The notes: a model not told the origin generated them from the letters alone. 64,000 bases of DNA from Pararhizobium_B sp963760965 (GCA_963760965.1 CAVXEW010000002.1:248001-312000), one strand, 5' to 3'. Positions 24,808 through 34,500 are shown, counted from the stretch's first letter. Program-made: numbers and translations.

Positions 24808-26150
24808 GCGAGGAACAGAGCGCCCACCACACCAAGAACGAGATCATCATCATCAAGCGGCGGGGCGGCGACGACCACGACGCGCATCATGGCGGCGTCT
24901 GGAAGATCGCCTATGCCGACTTCATGACTGCCATGATGGCGTTCTTTCTCGTCATGTGGCTCGTCAACGCGGCCAACGACCAGACCAAGGCGGCCGTGGC
25001 AAGCTACTTCAACCCGATCAAGCTGGTCGACCAGAAGCCCACGGACAAGGGCATCAAGGACGACGGCAAGTCGTCCAAGAACGGCGAGCTGTCGAAGAAG
25101 GCAAAGACCCCCGGAACGGACGCCACCGCCGGCGACGGCGGTCAGACCGGCCGGCAGGAGGTTTCGGTCGCCGGCGACAAGACGAAATATTCCGAGGCCG
25201 ACTATTTCAAGAACCCCTATTCCGTTCTCTCGGACATAGCCGAGCAGACCGGCTCGAAGGCCAATGTCAGCTCCGCCGGCGACGGCGGAGCTCGGACTTC
25301 CGGACCCGCCACGGGCGCGTCCGGAGGCAAGGCCTACCGCGACCCGTTCGATCCGGATTTCTGGACGCAACAGGTCCAGACCGTACGGGGCAAGCAGATC
25401 CAGGAGAAAGACATCGCGGCGCCGGTGCCGGGCTCCACGGCGTCGGGCAATGCCGCGCACCTCACCGCCGGAAAGTCAAAGCCGGCCGCGCATTCCGCTG
25501 CGAACCGCGGCGCCGGCCCGGCCGGACACTCAGACACGGCACGGCAGCCTTCCGCGGCGGCGCCCGCGGAACTCCAGAGGCCCGTCGCGAAGGAGAAGGC
25601 TGACTCGAACAAGAGCGCCGCAACGGAGGTGGCGGCGAAGCAGGCCGCAGCACAGAAGACGGAGAAGAAGGCGCAACAGGAAGCCGCCGCGAAGCAACTG
25701 CGGAAGGAGATCGCCGCAGCCACCGCCGGGATCGCCGGAAAGCTCGCGCAGGGGATAAGCGTCAGTCCGGCTGAGGGCGGAGTGCTCGTCAGCATCACCG
25801 ACCGCCTGGACGACGGCATGTTCAACGTCGGATCGGCGATCCCCGGACACGACATGGTGGTGGCGATGGAGAAGATCGGCAAGATCCTCTCCACGCGCGG
25901 CGGCCCGGTACTGATCAGCGGCTACACCGATGCCCGTCCCTATTCGGGAGACAACTACGACAACTGGCGGCTGTCCAGCGCCCGCGCCCAGAGCGCCTAC
26001 TACATGCTGGTGCGCGGCGGCCTCGACAAGTCGCGCGTCGTCCAGATCTCCGGCTTCGCCGACCGGCACCTTCTCCTGCCCGACCAGCCGTTCGCGGCCG
26101 CGAACCGGCGCATCGAGATCCTCGTGAAGGCGAAGGGGAAGGACGGATGA
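24804..26150 (+). CDS. motB: Flagellar stator protein MotB
   Basis: 448-residue stator subunit, longer than enteric MotB. GTG start overlaps the previous stop. The single membrane helix ADFMTAMMAFFLVMWLVN contains the proton-carrying Asp39. A long Ala/Lys/Gly-rich linker of ~240 residues follows and is poorly ordered, which explains the length. The C-terminal OmpA-like peptidoglycan-binding domain has VLISGYTDARPYSGDNYDNWRLSSARAQSAYYMLVRGG and QPFAAANRRIEILV. Works with MotA (12707) and with MotC, whose gene overlaps the stop by ATGA. Confidence 0.96.
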   Translation: MSEEQSAHHTKNEIIIIKRRGGDDHDAHHGGVWKIAYADFMTAMMAFFLVMWLVNAANDQTKAAVASYFNPIKLVDQKPTDKGIKDDGKSSKNGELSKKAKTPGTDATAGDGGQTGRQEVSVAGDKTKYSEADYFKNPYSVLSDIAEQTGSKANVSSAGDGGARTSGPATGASGGKAYRDPFDPDFWTQQVQTVRGKQIQEKDIAAPVPGSTASGNAAHLTAGKSKPAAHSAANRGAGPAGHSDTARQPSAAAPAELQRPVAKEKADSNKSAATEVAAKQAAAQKTEKKAQQEAAAKQLRKEIAAATAGIAGKLAQGISVSPAEGGVLVSITDRLDDGMFNVGSAIPGHDMVVAMEKIGKILSTRGGPVLISGYTDARPYSGDNYDNWRLSSARAQSAYYMLVRGGLDKSRVVQISGFADRHLLLPDQPFAAANRRIEILVKAKGKDG

Positions 26151-27418
26151 ATGCGGTTCGCCGGTCCATCGCCGGGCTCGTCGCCATCATGCTCGCGCTT
26201 GCCGCCGCGCCGTCGGCCCGCGCCGGATCCCTGCCGGGCGACGTCGGCGACCTGCCGCCCTACGAAATGGTGCGGACGCTCGAATACGTGCAGGATTCCA
26301 TCGTGAGGGGCGACCATGCTGCCATGGACATGCAGTCCTTCCTGCTCGCCAAGATCGACAAGCGGCTGCGGGCGGCAGGACCTGAGGTCTTCGCGGACAG
26401 CCGCAACGTCGACGCGGCACTGATCTACTCGATGAGCGGCGGCAACCCGTCGACGCTCGAGCTCCTCGCCTCGAAGGATGTCGAGGGCCATTTCGACCAC
26501 CAGCTCACACTTGCGCTAGAGACATACTTCTCCGGCAGGGAGACGGCCGCACTCGCTGATCTCCAGGCGGTGCAACCCCAGTACCTCGATACCCCGATCG
26601 GTGCCTATGTCACGCTCGTCACGGCCAATGCCTTGGCCCGCACGAAGCCCGAGGAGGCGCTCAAGCTCTTCGACTGGGTCCGCCTGCTCGCGCCCGGCTC
26701 CATTCTCGACGAGTCGGCGCTACGCCGCTCGATACACCTCGCCGATCAGTTGAACATGCCCGGCAAGGGGCTCGACTACGCCCGCCGCTACGCGCAGAAG
26801 TTCATCAGGTCTCCCTATGCGGGCCAGTTCGCCGACCTGTTCGTGCGGCTCGTAGTCGACAACAGCGCGTCCGTCACCGAGGCGGAGGTGCGCTCGGTCG
26901 TCGGCGGCATGGACGCGCCACGGCAAAGCCAGATCTATCTCCGAATCGCCCGCGCGGCCACAATCGCCGGCGAGACCCGGCTGGCCGCAGCCGCCTCCGG
27001 CCGCGCCGGCGCGCTTGCAGGCACGAGCGACCCGGTAGTCGAAACGCTCGCCCGCTTCTACGGAGCACTCGCAAGCATTCCCGGGGCATCGGTCGACAAG
27101 GCCCGTGACGAGATCGACGCGATCCCCCCGGACGACTTGTCCGTCCGCGACCAGGCCTTGCGATCGGCGGCCCTCGCACTTGCAGGTTCCGTCGTCAGCG
27201 CACCGTCGCAGCAAAGCATCAGGCAAGCCGAGACGGCAGAGACCAACCAACCGGCACCCACCACCCACTCCCTGATCGCGGCGAAAGGCAGCGCCGGAAA
27301 GGCGCACCAGCAAGGCGCGACAGCCCCCAAGAAGGGCGCGAACGATTTTTCCGACTTCGTCGATGCCAGGCTGAGCAAGCTGAAGGCGATCGACGAACTG
27401 CTGAAGAAGGGCGGATGA
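26147..27418 (+). CDS. motC: Periplasmic motility protein MotC
   Basis: 423-residue protein of the rhizobial motor. Signal peptide at about 8-26 (GLVAIMLALAAAPSARAGS). The mature protein begins with PYEMVRTLEYVQDSIVRGDHAAMDMQSFLLAKIDKRL and is mostly helical, in agreement with the MotC family. In Sinorhizobium MotC associates with the MotB periplasmic part and needs MotE. Coupled to motB and to fliK by ATGA overlaps. The C-terminal ~70 residues are a flexible tail rich in Gln, Pro and Lys. Confidence 0.95.
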   Translation: MNAVRRSIAGLVAIMLALAAAPSARAGSLPGDVGDLPPYEMVRTLEYVQDSIVRGDHAAMDMQSFLLAKIDKRLRAAGPEVFADSRNVDAALIYSMSGGNPSTLELLASKDVEGHFDHQLTLALETYFSGRETAALADLQAVQPQYLDTPIGAYVTLVTANALARTKPEEALKLFDWVRLLAPGSILDESALRRSIHLADQLNMPGKGLDYARRYAQKFIRSPYAGQFADLFVRLVVDNSASVTEAEVRSVVGGMDAPRQSQIYLRIARAATIAGETRLAAAASGRAGALAGTSDPVVETLARFYGALASIPGASVDKARDEIDAIPPDDLSVRDQALRSAALALAGSVVSAPSQQSIRQAETAETNQPAPTTHSLIAAKGSAGKAHQQGATAPKKGANDFSDFVDARLSKLKAIDELLKKGG

Positions 27419-29097
27419 CGATGAGCAGCCGTATTCCGGGCGGTCCTGCCGGATCGCTCCCACCCGGCCCCGCTGCGGCGGGGCGACGTGGCCAGACGCC
27501 ACCACGGGGGTTCGACGAGGCCTACAGGAACATCGCCGACACCTCCTCGGACTCCGCACCGCCGGCAGGCGCAGCCCGGACCGTTGAGGTCGGGGCATCG
27601 CAGCAGCCGGCGAAGGGGGGGCACTGGAGCCTCGGCTTGTCACGGCACGACACGACGGGCGCGGGCGAACCGTCCTCCGGGAGCGCTGGCGAGCCGACAG
27701 ATACCGCGGAGGGAGGGAAGACCTCGAGCCTGGCTACGGAGCACGAGCCGGCAAGGGCGGCCGGCCGGAACGCAGCGAAGGAGAACTGCAACGGCACGCC
27801 CGAAGAAGGCAAGGACGCCGCGTCCGACGGACGGGACAGGGAAAAGGACGGAGACAAGTCCAGTGACGGGGGTAAGGTGGTGGCGCTGGCGATCACGACG
27901 CAGCCCGCGATCGACATCGAGAAGCGCAGCGCTGCTAAGACAGGGGCAAACGGGGCAGCCGCGGCAGGCCAGGGACGCACCGGCGAGATCCGTGCGACGG
28001 GCGGTGGCGACGACGAGACGGTATCCGGCGAGACCGCGAAGGCACGGGACGCCGCCGGCGGCACGCCTGCCAGGGCAGCAAAGCCGAGGGACGGCGCCGT
28101 CGCGGCAAAGGTACTCCCAGATCCGGCCGATAGACCATCGGCGCTTTCCGGTCTCAACGCCCGGCTTGCCGCGGCCGGTGCCGGGACGAATCCCTCGCGC
28201 GTCGACAGGGCGGAAGCCACGCGCGACGGCAAGGCGTCGTCTGCCGAAAGGGACACATTCCAGCTTCTCAAGCCGGCAGCGGTCGCGATGTCGGCGGCCG
28301 GGCAGAAGCCGACCGGCAACAAGACAGTGGTCTCGAAGGCCGCGCCCGAGGCGGGCGGCCTTGCGGATACCGAAAGGCCGACCGTCCTGAGGACGCGCCA
28401 GTCCGGGCACACCCAAGATCGCGGTGGCGACCAGAAGAGCGGCCACCCCGGAAATCGATCGGCGGAGGGACGGAGCCTCAAGCCGGCCGGACCCGCCGCC
28501 GGCATCGCTTCGGCATCGGCGCCGGGCGCAACGGCGGGCGCCTCGCAGGGCGCGAACGTCGCCACTGTCGCCAATGCCATCGCAAGCCGCCCCGACTGGA
28601 CCCAGGCGCTCTCGACGACGGCGACCGGAGCGCCGGGAGGCCTGTCTCCGGGCGCCGGCGCCAAGGCGATGACGATCCAGCTGAACCCGGCGAACCTCGG
28701 AACGGTAACCGCGACGCTCACCGTTTCAGGTGACCGGCTCGTCATCGACCTGCAGGTACAGACGGCGGAGGCCTATCGCCAGCTTTCCACCGGCAACGAC
28801 GGCATTCTCGACAAACTCAAGGGGCACGGCTATGCGGTCGAAGCCATCACGGTGCAACATGTGGTCGCCGATCGTCCGGCGGCAACACAGGTTCAGCAGC
28901 AACAGCATCCCGGCTTCGCCGCATCGCATGGCGGGGCAGGCGGAATGCCGCGCGGCGGCGAGCAGATGGCCGGCCAGGGCCAGGGACACAGGTCGGGCGG
29001 GCAACAGCCGTTCCTCGACGATCCGGCGGTTCCGGGCGGCGATCCATCTGGCGCTGCCGGTACTGGCGGCGGCCGCACTGACGGCGTCTACGTGTAG
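27415..29097 (+). CDS. fliK: Flagellar hook-length control protein FliK (MotD type)
   Basis: 560-residue exported molecular ruler, called MotD in older rhizobial papers. The first ~400 residues are low-complexity, rich in Gly, Ala, Lys, Asp and Pro. The C-terminal Flg_hook domain is clear: KAMTIQLNPANLGTVTATLTVSGDRLVIDLQVQTAEAYRQLSTGNDGILDKLKGHGYAVE. A Gln/Gly-rich tail follows. Start overlaps motC in ATGA; a second ATG at 27421 is also possible. The last 170 bases are read in another frame as the start of the transglycosylase gene. Confidence 0.94.
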   Translation: MTMSSRIPGGPAGSLPPGPAAAGRRGQTPPRGFDEAYRNIADTSSDSAPPAGAARTVEVGASQQPAKGGHWSLGLSRHDTTGAGEPSSGSAGEPTDTAEGGKTSSLATEHEPARAAGRNAAKENCNGTPEEGKDAASDGRDREKDGDKSSDGGKVVALAITTQPAIDIEKRSAAKTGANGAAAAGQGRTGEIRATGGGDDETVSGETAKARDAAGGTPARAAKPRDGAVAAKVLPDPADRPSALSGLNARLAAAGAGTNPSRVDRAEATRDGKASSAERDTFQLLKPAAVAMSAAGQKPTGNKTVVSKAAPEAGGLADTERPTVLRTRQSGHTQDRGGDQKSGHPGNRSAEGRSLKPAGPAAGIASASAPGATAGASQGANVATVANAIASRPDWTQALSTTATGAPGGLSPGAGAKAMTIQLNPANLGTVTATLTVSGDRLVIDLQVQTAEAYRQLSTGNDGILDKLKGHGYAVEAITVQHVVADRPAATQVQQQQHPGFAASHGGAGGMPRGGEQMAGQGQGHRSGGQQPFLDDPAVPGGDPSGAAGTGGGRTDGVYV

Positions 29098-29608
29098 CGC
29101 CTCGGCGGCCGCACCCGGCGGAGCGTGCGAGCGCGAAATCCTCTCGGCTGCGCGGCACTACGCAATTCCTGCAGGAATCCTATATTCGGTCGGGCTCGCG
29201 GAAACCGGCCGCAAGGGCTCGCTGCAGCCCTATGCCCTCAACATCGAAGGCAAGGCGGTCTTCGCGACTTCCGAGATGCAGGCGATCCAGATCTTCGATT
29301 CGGCGCGCGCCGACGGCAAGAAGCTGATCGATCTCGGCTGTATGCAGATCAACTACCATTACCACCACCGCGCCTTCCCGTCGGTGGCCGACATGCTCGA
29401 TCCGCACCAGAACGTCGAATTCGCGGCGCGCTTCCTTGCCGACCTTCATGCCAGGCACCAGACCTGGACGATGGCTGTCGCCCGCTACCACGCAGGGCCG
29501 GACAACGATCCCGCGCAGAAGCGCTATGTCTGCCGTGTCATTGCCAATCTCGTGGCCAGCGGCTACGGCCGCTGGACGCCCGGAGCGCGCTCGTTCTGCG
29601 AGCCTTGA
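28928..29608 (+). CDS. Lytic transglycosylase (SLT domain), flagellar-island type
   Basis: 226 residues if it starts at ATG 28928, the only ATG that gives a signal peptide without a very long extension; an earlier ATG at 28730 also exists in frame. The hydrophobic core AAIHLALPVLAAAALTAS (about 37-54) looks like a signal sequence after an unusually long Arg-rich n-region. The SLT domain has the catalytic Glu in ILYSVGLAETGR (E92) and later LGCMQINYHYH and ARYHAGPDND. It likely cuts peptidoglycan to let the rod pass, since the FlgJ-like protein at 39413 lacks a muramidase domain. Overlaps fliK by 170 bases in a different frame. Confidence 0.82.
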   Translation: MAGQAECRAAASRWPARARDTGRAGNSRSSTIRRFRAAIHLALPVLAAAALTASTCSASAAAPGGACEREILSAARHYAIPAGILYSVGLAETGRKGSLQPYALNIEGKAVFATSEMQAIQIFDSARADGKKLIDLGCMQINYHYHHRAFPSVADMLDPHQNVEFAARFLADLHARHQTWTMAVARYHAGPDNDPAQKRYVCRVIANLVASGYGRWTPGARSFCEP

Positions 29609-29880
29609 GCGCGTGTCGGATCGGTTACAGTGCGGGGAATTGCCGTGGCCCGCAGACTCCAAACGTCGCCAGAGACAAGAGGGAATTTTTCTGAGCGTTA
29701 ACCTTTTCCACCGAAAAGTGGTGTCTCTTTCGGATCCAGGCACAACATCTAGGGCAAATCAGCACCTGAACACCTAGCAATTGTCAAATACAACAGGTCA
29801 CTTTCTGTAGTTGTCGCCGATTCTCGCGATCCGTACCCCTTTCAGTCACGAGGCAAACAGACTGATTCGGAGGCGGGGGA
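29609..29880. promoter_or_regulatory. Control region upstream of ftcR
   Basis: 272 bp without a gene, noticeably more A/T-rich than its surroundings from 29685 to 29830. CCAC/GTGG (29709-29722) can pair around CGAAAA, and TTGT-CAAAT-ACAA at 29781-29793 is a small inverted repeat. GGAGGCGGGGGA directly before ATG 29881 is a strong ribosome site. The position fits promoter sequences for ftcR, but no -35/-10 pair stands out. Confidence 0.4.
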
Positions 29881-30573
29881 ATGATCGTCGTAGTGGACGA
29901 GCGAGAGCTCGTGACCAAAGGGTATGCATCCCTGTTCGGGCGGGAAGGTATCCCCTCGACTGGGTTCGATCCCGACGAATTCGGGGAATGGGTGACCACC
30001 GCGGCGGAGACCGACGTCTCCGCGGTGGAGGCATTCCTGATCGGCCAGGGCGAGCGGGCGCTCAACCTGCCGCGAGCCATCCGCGAACGCTCCCAGGCGC
30101 CCGTGATCGCCGTCAGCGACTCCCCGTCGCTGGAGACGACCCTTGCCCTATTCGATTCCGGTGTCGACGACGTGGTGCGCAAGCCGGTTCACCCACGCGA
30201 GATCCTTGCCCGGGTTGCAGCGATCCGCCGCCGCCTGACTGCGCTCGCCAACCACAGCGACAGCGGCGCGATCCGCGTCTTCTCGGACGGCCGGGACCCC
30301 GTTGTCGCCGGAGACATCTTCGCGCTGCCGCGCCGCGAGCGGCGCATCCTCGAATACCTCGTCGCCAACCGCGGCAGACGGGTCACGAAGGGACAGATCT
30401 TCAACGCGATCTACGGGATCTTCGACGAGGAGGTCGAGGAGAACGTGGTCGAGAGCCACATATCGAAGCTGCGCAAGAAGCTGCGCAAGCGGCTGGGACA
30501 CGACCCGATCGATTCCAAGCGATTCCTCGGCTATCGCCTCGACGGCGAGCAGGCTGCAGCGGCGGCGAACTAG
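29881..30573 (+). CDS. ftcR: Flagellar transcriptional regulator FtcR (Rem type)
   Basis: 230-residue OmpR-type regulator that activates flagellar genes in Brucella (FtcR) and Sinorhizobium (Rem). It begins MIVVVDERELVTKGYASLFGREG as in those proteins. The receiver-like domain (1-~115) has SLETTLALFDSGVDDVVRKPVHPREIL with the conserved Lys-Pro. The place of the usual phospho-acceptor Asp reads AVEAFLIG, so phosphorylation there is unlikely. The winged-helix domain (~125-225) contains LPRRERRILEYLVANRGRRVTKGQIFNAIYGIF and VVESHISKLRKKLRKRLGHDPIDSKRFLGYRLD. It precedes flgE by 100 bases, within the operons it probably controls. Confidence 0.95.
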   Translation: MIVVVDERELVTKGYASLFGREGIPSTGFDPDEFGEWVTTAAETDVSAVEAFLIGQGERALNLPRAIRERSQAPVIAVSDSPSLETTLALFDSGVDDVVRKPVHPREILARVAAIRRRLTALANHSDSGAIRVFSDGRDPVVAGDIFALPRRERRILEYLVANRGRRVTKGQIFNAIYGIFDEEVEENVVESHISKLRKKLRKRLGHDPIDSKRFLGYRLDGEQAAAAAN

Positions 30574-30673
30574 ATGACGCGGCCAGACAGGCAGAAAGCG
30601 TTTCAGGACAATCAGTTTCGCGCAAGTCCCGAAGCGTAGCCTCATCCGTGAACTCTAGATGAGGTAAGTGGTC

Positions 30674-31933
30674 ATGAGTCTCTATGGAATGATGCGCACC
30701 GGCGTGTCCGGCATGAACGCCCAGTCGAGCAAGCTGAGCGCGGTGTCCGACAACATCGCGAACTCGGACACCACGGGCTACAAGGAAGCGGACACGCAGT
30801 TCTCCACGCTCGTGCTCCAGAACACGGGAAGCGGCTATTCGTCCGGCAGCGTCGACGCGAAGACGCGCTACAACATCACCCAGCAGGGCGATCTGCAGAC
30901 CACGACCTCCAAGACCGACCTCGCTATCAAGGGTGACGGCTTCTTCGTCGTGGCCAACAGCGCCGGTCAGGAATTCCTGACGCGCGCCGGCGCGTTCGTG
31001 CCGGATGGCAACGGCAACCTCGTCAACGCCTCCGGCTTCACGCTCCTCGGCTACGACTACACGTCCGGCACGCCTTCCGTTACGGCCAACGGCTACGCCG
31101 GCCTCGTCCCTGTCAACATACGGCAGAACGACGTTTCCGCGACGCCCTCCACGTCGGGCGTATTCACGAGCAACCTGCCTTCAGGTGCGACCGCCGTCGC
31201 CGCGGCCGACCTGCCGTCCGCCAACGGCGCCGCTTCCCAGTACACGGCCAAGACATCACTCCTCGCCTACGACAACCTCGGCAACCAGAAGCTCCTGGAC
31301 CTCTATTTCACGAAGACGGCCGACAACCAGTGGGAAGTCGCCGCCTTCGACAAGGACGCCGCCGGGAGCGGCTCGGGGTTCCCGTATTCCTCCGGTCCGC
31401 TGGCGACCGCGACGCTCGACTTCGACGGCACGAACGGCAAGCTGACCGCCGCCAGCGCGTCGAGCCTTTCTCTGACCGTGCCGGGCGGCCAGCCGCTGAC
31501 CCTCGACATGTCCGGAATGACCCAGCTGGCGGCCGAATTCGATCCCACGACGGCCAAGGTCGACGGCAACGGGCCAAGCAAGATGACGGGCGTCTCCATC
31601 GCCACGGACGGAACCCTGTCGGCGCAGTACGACGACGGCACCGTGTCGCCGCTCTACAAGATCGCCCTCGCCGACGTGCCCAGCCCCGACAACCTGGAAC
31701 CGCTCCCCGGCAACGTGTACCTGCCGACGCTGAACTCCGGCGACGTGCAGGTCGGCTTCGCCGGTTCAGGCTCCTTCGGCGAGATCGATTCCGGCGCCCT
31801 CGAGAGTTCGAACGTCGATCTGGGCACCCAACTGACGGAAATGATTTCCGCCCAGCGCAGCTACACCGCGAACTCGAAGGTCTTCCAGACCGGTTCCGAC
31901 CTCCTGAACATCCTCGTCAACCTGCAGCGCTGA
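30674..31933 (+). CDS. flgE: Flagellar hook protein FlgE
   Basis: 419 residues from ATG 30674, with GAGG 9 bases upstream; a GTG at 30668 is less likely. N-terminus SLYGMMRTGVSGMNAQSSKLSAVSDNIANSDTTGYKEADTQF carries the rod/hook signature. IKGDGFFVVANSAGQEFLTRAGAFVPDGNGNLV follows, and the C-terminus ESSNVDLGTQLTEMISAQRSYTANSKVFQTGSDLLNILVNLQR is standard. Forms the universal joint between rod and filament. The next gene, flgK, starts 31 bases later. Confidence 0.96.
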   Translation: MSLYGMMRTGVSGMNAQSSKLSAVSDNIANSDTTGYKEADTQFSTLVLQNTGSGYSSGSVDAKTRYNITQQGDLQTTTSKTDLAIKGDGFFVVANSAGQEFLTRAGAFVPDGNGNLVNASGFTLLGYDYTSGTPSVTANGYAGLVPVNIRQNDVSATPSTSGVFTSNLPSGATAVAAADLPSANGAASQYTAKTSLLAYDNLGNQKLLDLYFTKTADNQWEVAAFDKDAAGSGSGFPYSSGPLATATLDFDGTNGKLTAASASSLSLTVPGGQPLTLDMSGMTQLAAEFDPTTAKVDGNGPSKMTGVSIATDGTLSAQYDDGTVSPLYKIALADVPSPDNLEPLPGNVYLPTLNSGDVQVGFAGSGSFGEIDSGALESSNVDLGTQLTEMISAQRSYTANSKVFQTGSDLLNILVNLQR

Positions 31934-31964
31934 GAGCCGCGCGTTCCTCGATCCGGAAATCCCA

Positions 31965-33443
31965 ATGTCACTTTCTGCCGCCATCAATACAGCCCAGTCG
32001 ATGTTGTCAAACACGGCAAGGCAGACATCGATAGTCTCGAAGAACGTCGCCAATTCCGGCAATGCGGATTATTCGAGAAGATCGGCCGAGCTGACGACGG
32101 CCTACGGCGGAAGCGCCGAGGTCGTCAGGATATTCCGCGCCCAGGACGACGCACTGCTCGGCCAGCTGATCTCCGGCAAGAGCTCCTCGAGCGCGCAGGA
32201 CGCCCTGACGCGGGGCCTGCAGCAGCTCAGCGACGCGATGGGCGGCAACAACTACGAGAATGCCCCCTCGACTCTCGTGGCCAACCTCAGGGACGCACTT
32301 CAGACCTATGCGACACAGCCGAGCAACGTGACGTCGGCGCAATCCGCCGTCGCAGCAGCCAACGACGTCGCCAACGGCCTGAACAACGCGACCGCGGCCA
32401 CGCAGAAGGTGCGCAGCGACGCCGACGCGCAGATCGCGAGCGACGTCGCGAACCTGAACGACCTCCTGTCGCAGTTCCAGACGGTCAATACCGCGATCGT
32501 CAAGGGCACCCAGGCCGGAGACGACGTCAGCAACGAGCTCGACCAGCGCGACAAGCTGCTGAAGGGCATCTCCGGCTATGTCGGCATAGACACGGTGAAA
32601 CGCGCCAACAACGACACCGTAATCTACACGACGGACGGAACGACTCTGTTCGAGACGGTGCCGCGAGCCGTTTCCTTCACGCCGACGCTCAACTATGCCG
32701 ACGGCGTCGCCGGCAACAGCGTGATGATCGACGGCGTGCCGCTCAAGCCCGGGACGGGCGCGGATTCAACGGCGAAGGGATCTATGCAGGCGCTGCTGCA
32801 GCTTCGCGACGACATCGCGCCGCAATTCCAGAACCAGCTCGACGAGATCGCCCGCGGGCTGGTGCAGACCTTCAGGGAGACCGACCATTCGGGCTCGTCC
32901 CTGCCGGACATGCCGGGCCTCTTCACCTGGAGCGGCGGGACAGTTCCGGCTTCGGGCTCGATCCAGCCGGGCATTGCCGGATCGATCAGGGTCAACGCAG
33001 CCGTCGACCCGGCGCTCGGTGGAGATCCGACGCTCTTGAGGGACGGCGGCATCAACGTCGGCGGGACCGACGGCAAGGCTTATATGTCCAACCCCAGCCA
33101 GCAATCAGGGTACTCGACGCAGCTCGACAGCTTCGTGACGGGGCTCGGCGCACCGATGAGCTTCGACGTCGCCGCCGGCATCGACGCCAATGCCAGCGTC
33201 CTTTCCTATTCGTCGAGCTCGATCGGCTGGCTGGAGCAATACCGAAGCGACTCGAGCGACGCCTCGACGAGCAAGGACGCGCTGGCCTCACGCAGCCAGG
33301 ACGCTCTTTCGAACGCAACCGGTGTAAGCATCGACGAGGAGATGTCCCGTCTCCTCGACCTCGAACAGTCGTACAAGGCATCGGCCAAGATGGTCGCCAC
33401 GGTCAACGCCATGCTGGGCGCGCTCATGGATGCGGTGAGATAG
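31965..33443 (+). CDS. flgK: Flagellar hook-associated protein FlgK
   Basis: 492-residue HAP1, the first hook-filament junction protein. N-terminus SLSAAINTAQSMLSNTARQTSIVSKNVANSGNADYSRRSAEL follows the rod/hook pattern. The middle contains FLNDLLSQFQTVNT-like coiled segments and ELDQRDKLLKGISGYVGIDTV. The C-terminus GVSIDEEMSRLLDLEQSYKASAKMVATVNAMLGALMDAV is typical. 4 bases separate it from flgL. Confidence 0.96.
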   Translation: MSLSAAINTAQSMLSNTARQTSIVSKNVANSGNADYSRRSAELTTAYGGSAEVVRIFRAQDDALLGQLISGKSSSSAQDALTRGLQQLSDAMGGNNYENAPSTLVANLRDALQTYATQPSNVTSAQSAVAAANDVANGLNNATAATQKVRSDADAQIASDVANLNDLLSQFQTVNTAIVKGTQAGDDVSNELDQRDKLLKGISGYVGIDTVKRANNDTVIYTTDGTTLFETVPRAVSFTPTLNYADGVAGNSVMIDGVPLKPGTGADSTAKGSMQALLQLRDDIAPQFQNQLDEIARGLVQTFRETDHSGSSLPDMPGLFTWSGGTVPASGSIQPGIAGSIRVNAAVDPALGGDPTLLRDGGINVGGTDGKAYMSNPSQQSGYSTQLDSFVTGLGAPMSFDVAAGIDANASVLSYSSSSIGWLEQYRSDSSDASTSKDALASRSQDALSNATGVSIDEEMSRLLDLEQSYKASAKMVATVNAMLGALMDAVR

Positions 33444-33447
33444 TTTC

Positions 33448-34500
33448 ATGAAGACTTCGTTCGTTTCCACGCTCGCGATGCAGAGCGCGCTCAAGCTGCA
33501 GGTCGAAACGGGCCAGCTTGCCCTGACGCGGGCGCAGAAGGAGTCCTCCACCGGAGTCCTTGCGGACTTCGGCCTGTCACTCGGCAACCGCAGCTCCGAT
33601 GCCGTGAGCCTTGCCAACAGCGTCGGGCAACTCCAGACGATCACCGACTCCAACAGCATAGTGAACACGCGGCTGTCCTCCGCGCAGGATGCGCTCGCAC
33701 ACATATCGGACAGCGGGCAGACCGCCCTCGATGCCCTGCTCGGCATCACCGCCAGCTCCGGCGCGTCCCAGGTACAGAGCGTGCAGAACACGATCAAGAA
33801 CGCATTCGAGACGGTGACGGCAGCCGCAAACCAGTCCGCCAGCGGAGAGTATCTCTTCGGCGGCATCAACAGCAGCCAGCCACCCCTGAACGACTATTTT
33901 GCTTCGTCCGGTTCGGCAGCGAAGACCGCGTTCGAGAATTCCTTCCAGGCGCAATTCGGCTTCCCGATCGGCGACCCTGCGTCGTCCGGCATCACGGAGG
34001 CCCAGATGAATGCCTTCCTGGACCAGGTCTCCACCGACTTCGAAGGCCCCGCCTGGCAGACAAACTGGTCCAACGCCTCGGATTCCCCGATGACCAGCCG
34101 GATCAACACAAACGAGGTCATCTCCACGTCGACCACGGCCAATTCGGAAGGCTTTCGCAAGCTTGCGATGGCCTCGGTCATCAGCGTCGAGCTGCTCGGA
34201 AACGGGCTTTCGGCGGGCGCTCAGGGCGCCGTCATCCAGCGGGCGACCGCAGCCGTCGGCAGCGCGATTTCGTCGATCGACTCCGACCGCAGTTCGCTCG
34301 GCGTCGCGGAAGCGCGCGTAAAGAAGGCAAACGACAGCATCAGCAACCAGATCGACCTCGTCAAAACCCGGATGAGCGATCTCGAAAGCGTCGATCCCTA
34401 CGAGGCTGCGACGCGCGTCAACACGCTGACGACGCAGCTCGAGACTTCCTATGCCCTGACATCCAGAATTTCGCAGCTCAGCCTGCTCAACTATCTCTAG
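33448..34500 (+). CDS. flgL: Flagellar hook-associated protein FlgL
   Basis: 350-residue HAP3, second junction protein, related to flagellin. The N-terminus KTSFVSTLAMQSALKLQVETGQLALTRAQKESSTGVLADFGLSLG matches the flagellin-like D0. The C-terminus VKTRMSDLESVDPYEAATRVNTLTTQLETSYALTSRISQLSLLNYL matches FlgL. Follows flgK after 4 bases. FliD and FliS are not in the window. Confidence 0.95.
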   Translation: MKTSFVSTLAMQSALKLQVETGQLALTRAQKESSTGVLADFGLSLGNRSSDAVSLANSVGQLQTITDSNSIVNTRLSSAQDALAHISDSGQTALDALLGITASSGASQVQSVQNTIKNAFETVTAAANQSASGEYLFGGINSSQPPLNDYFASSGSAAKTAFENSFQAQFGFPIGDPASSGITEAQMNAFLDQVSTDFEGPAWQTNWSNASDSPMTSRINTNEVISTSTTANSEGFRKLAMASVISVELLGNGLSAGAQGAVIQRATAAVGSAISSIDSDRSSLGVAEARVKKANDSISNQIDLVKTRMSDLESVDPYEAATRVNTLTTQLETSYALTSRISQLSLLNYL

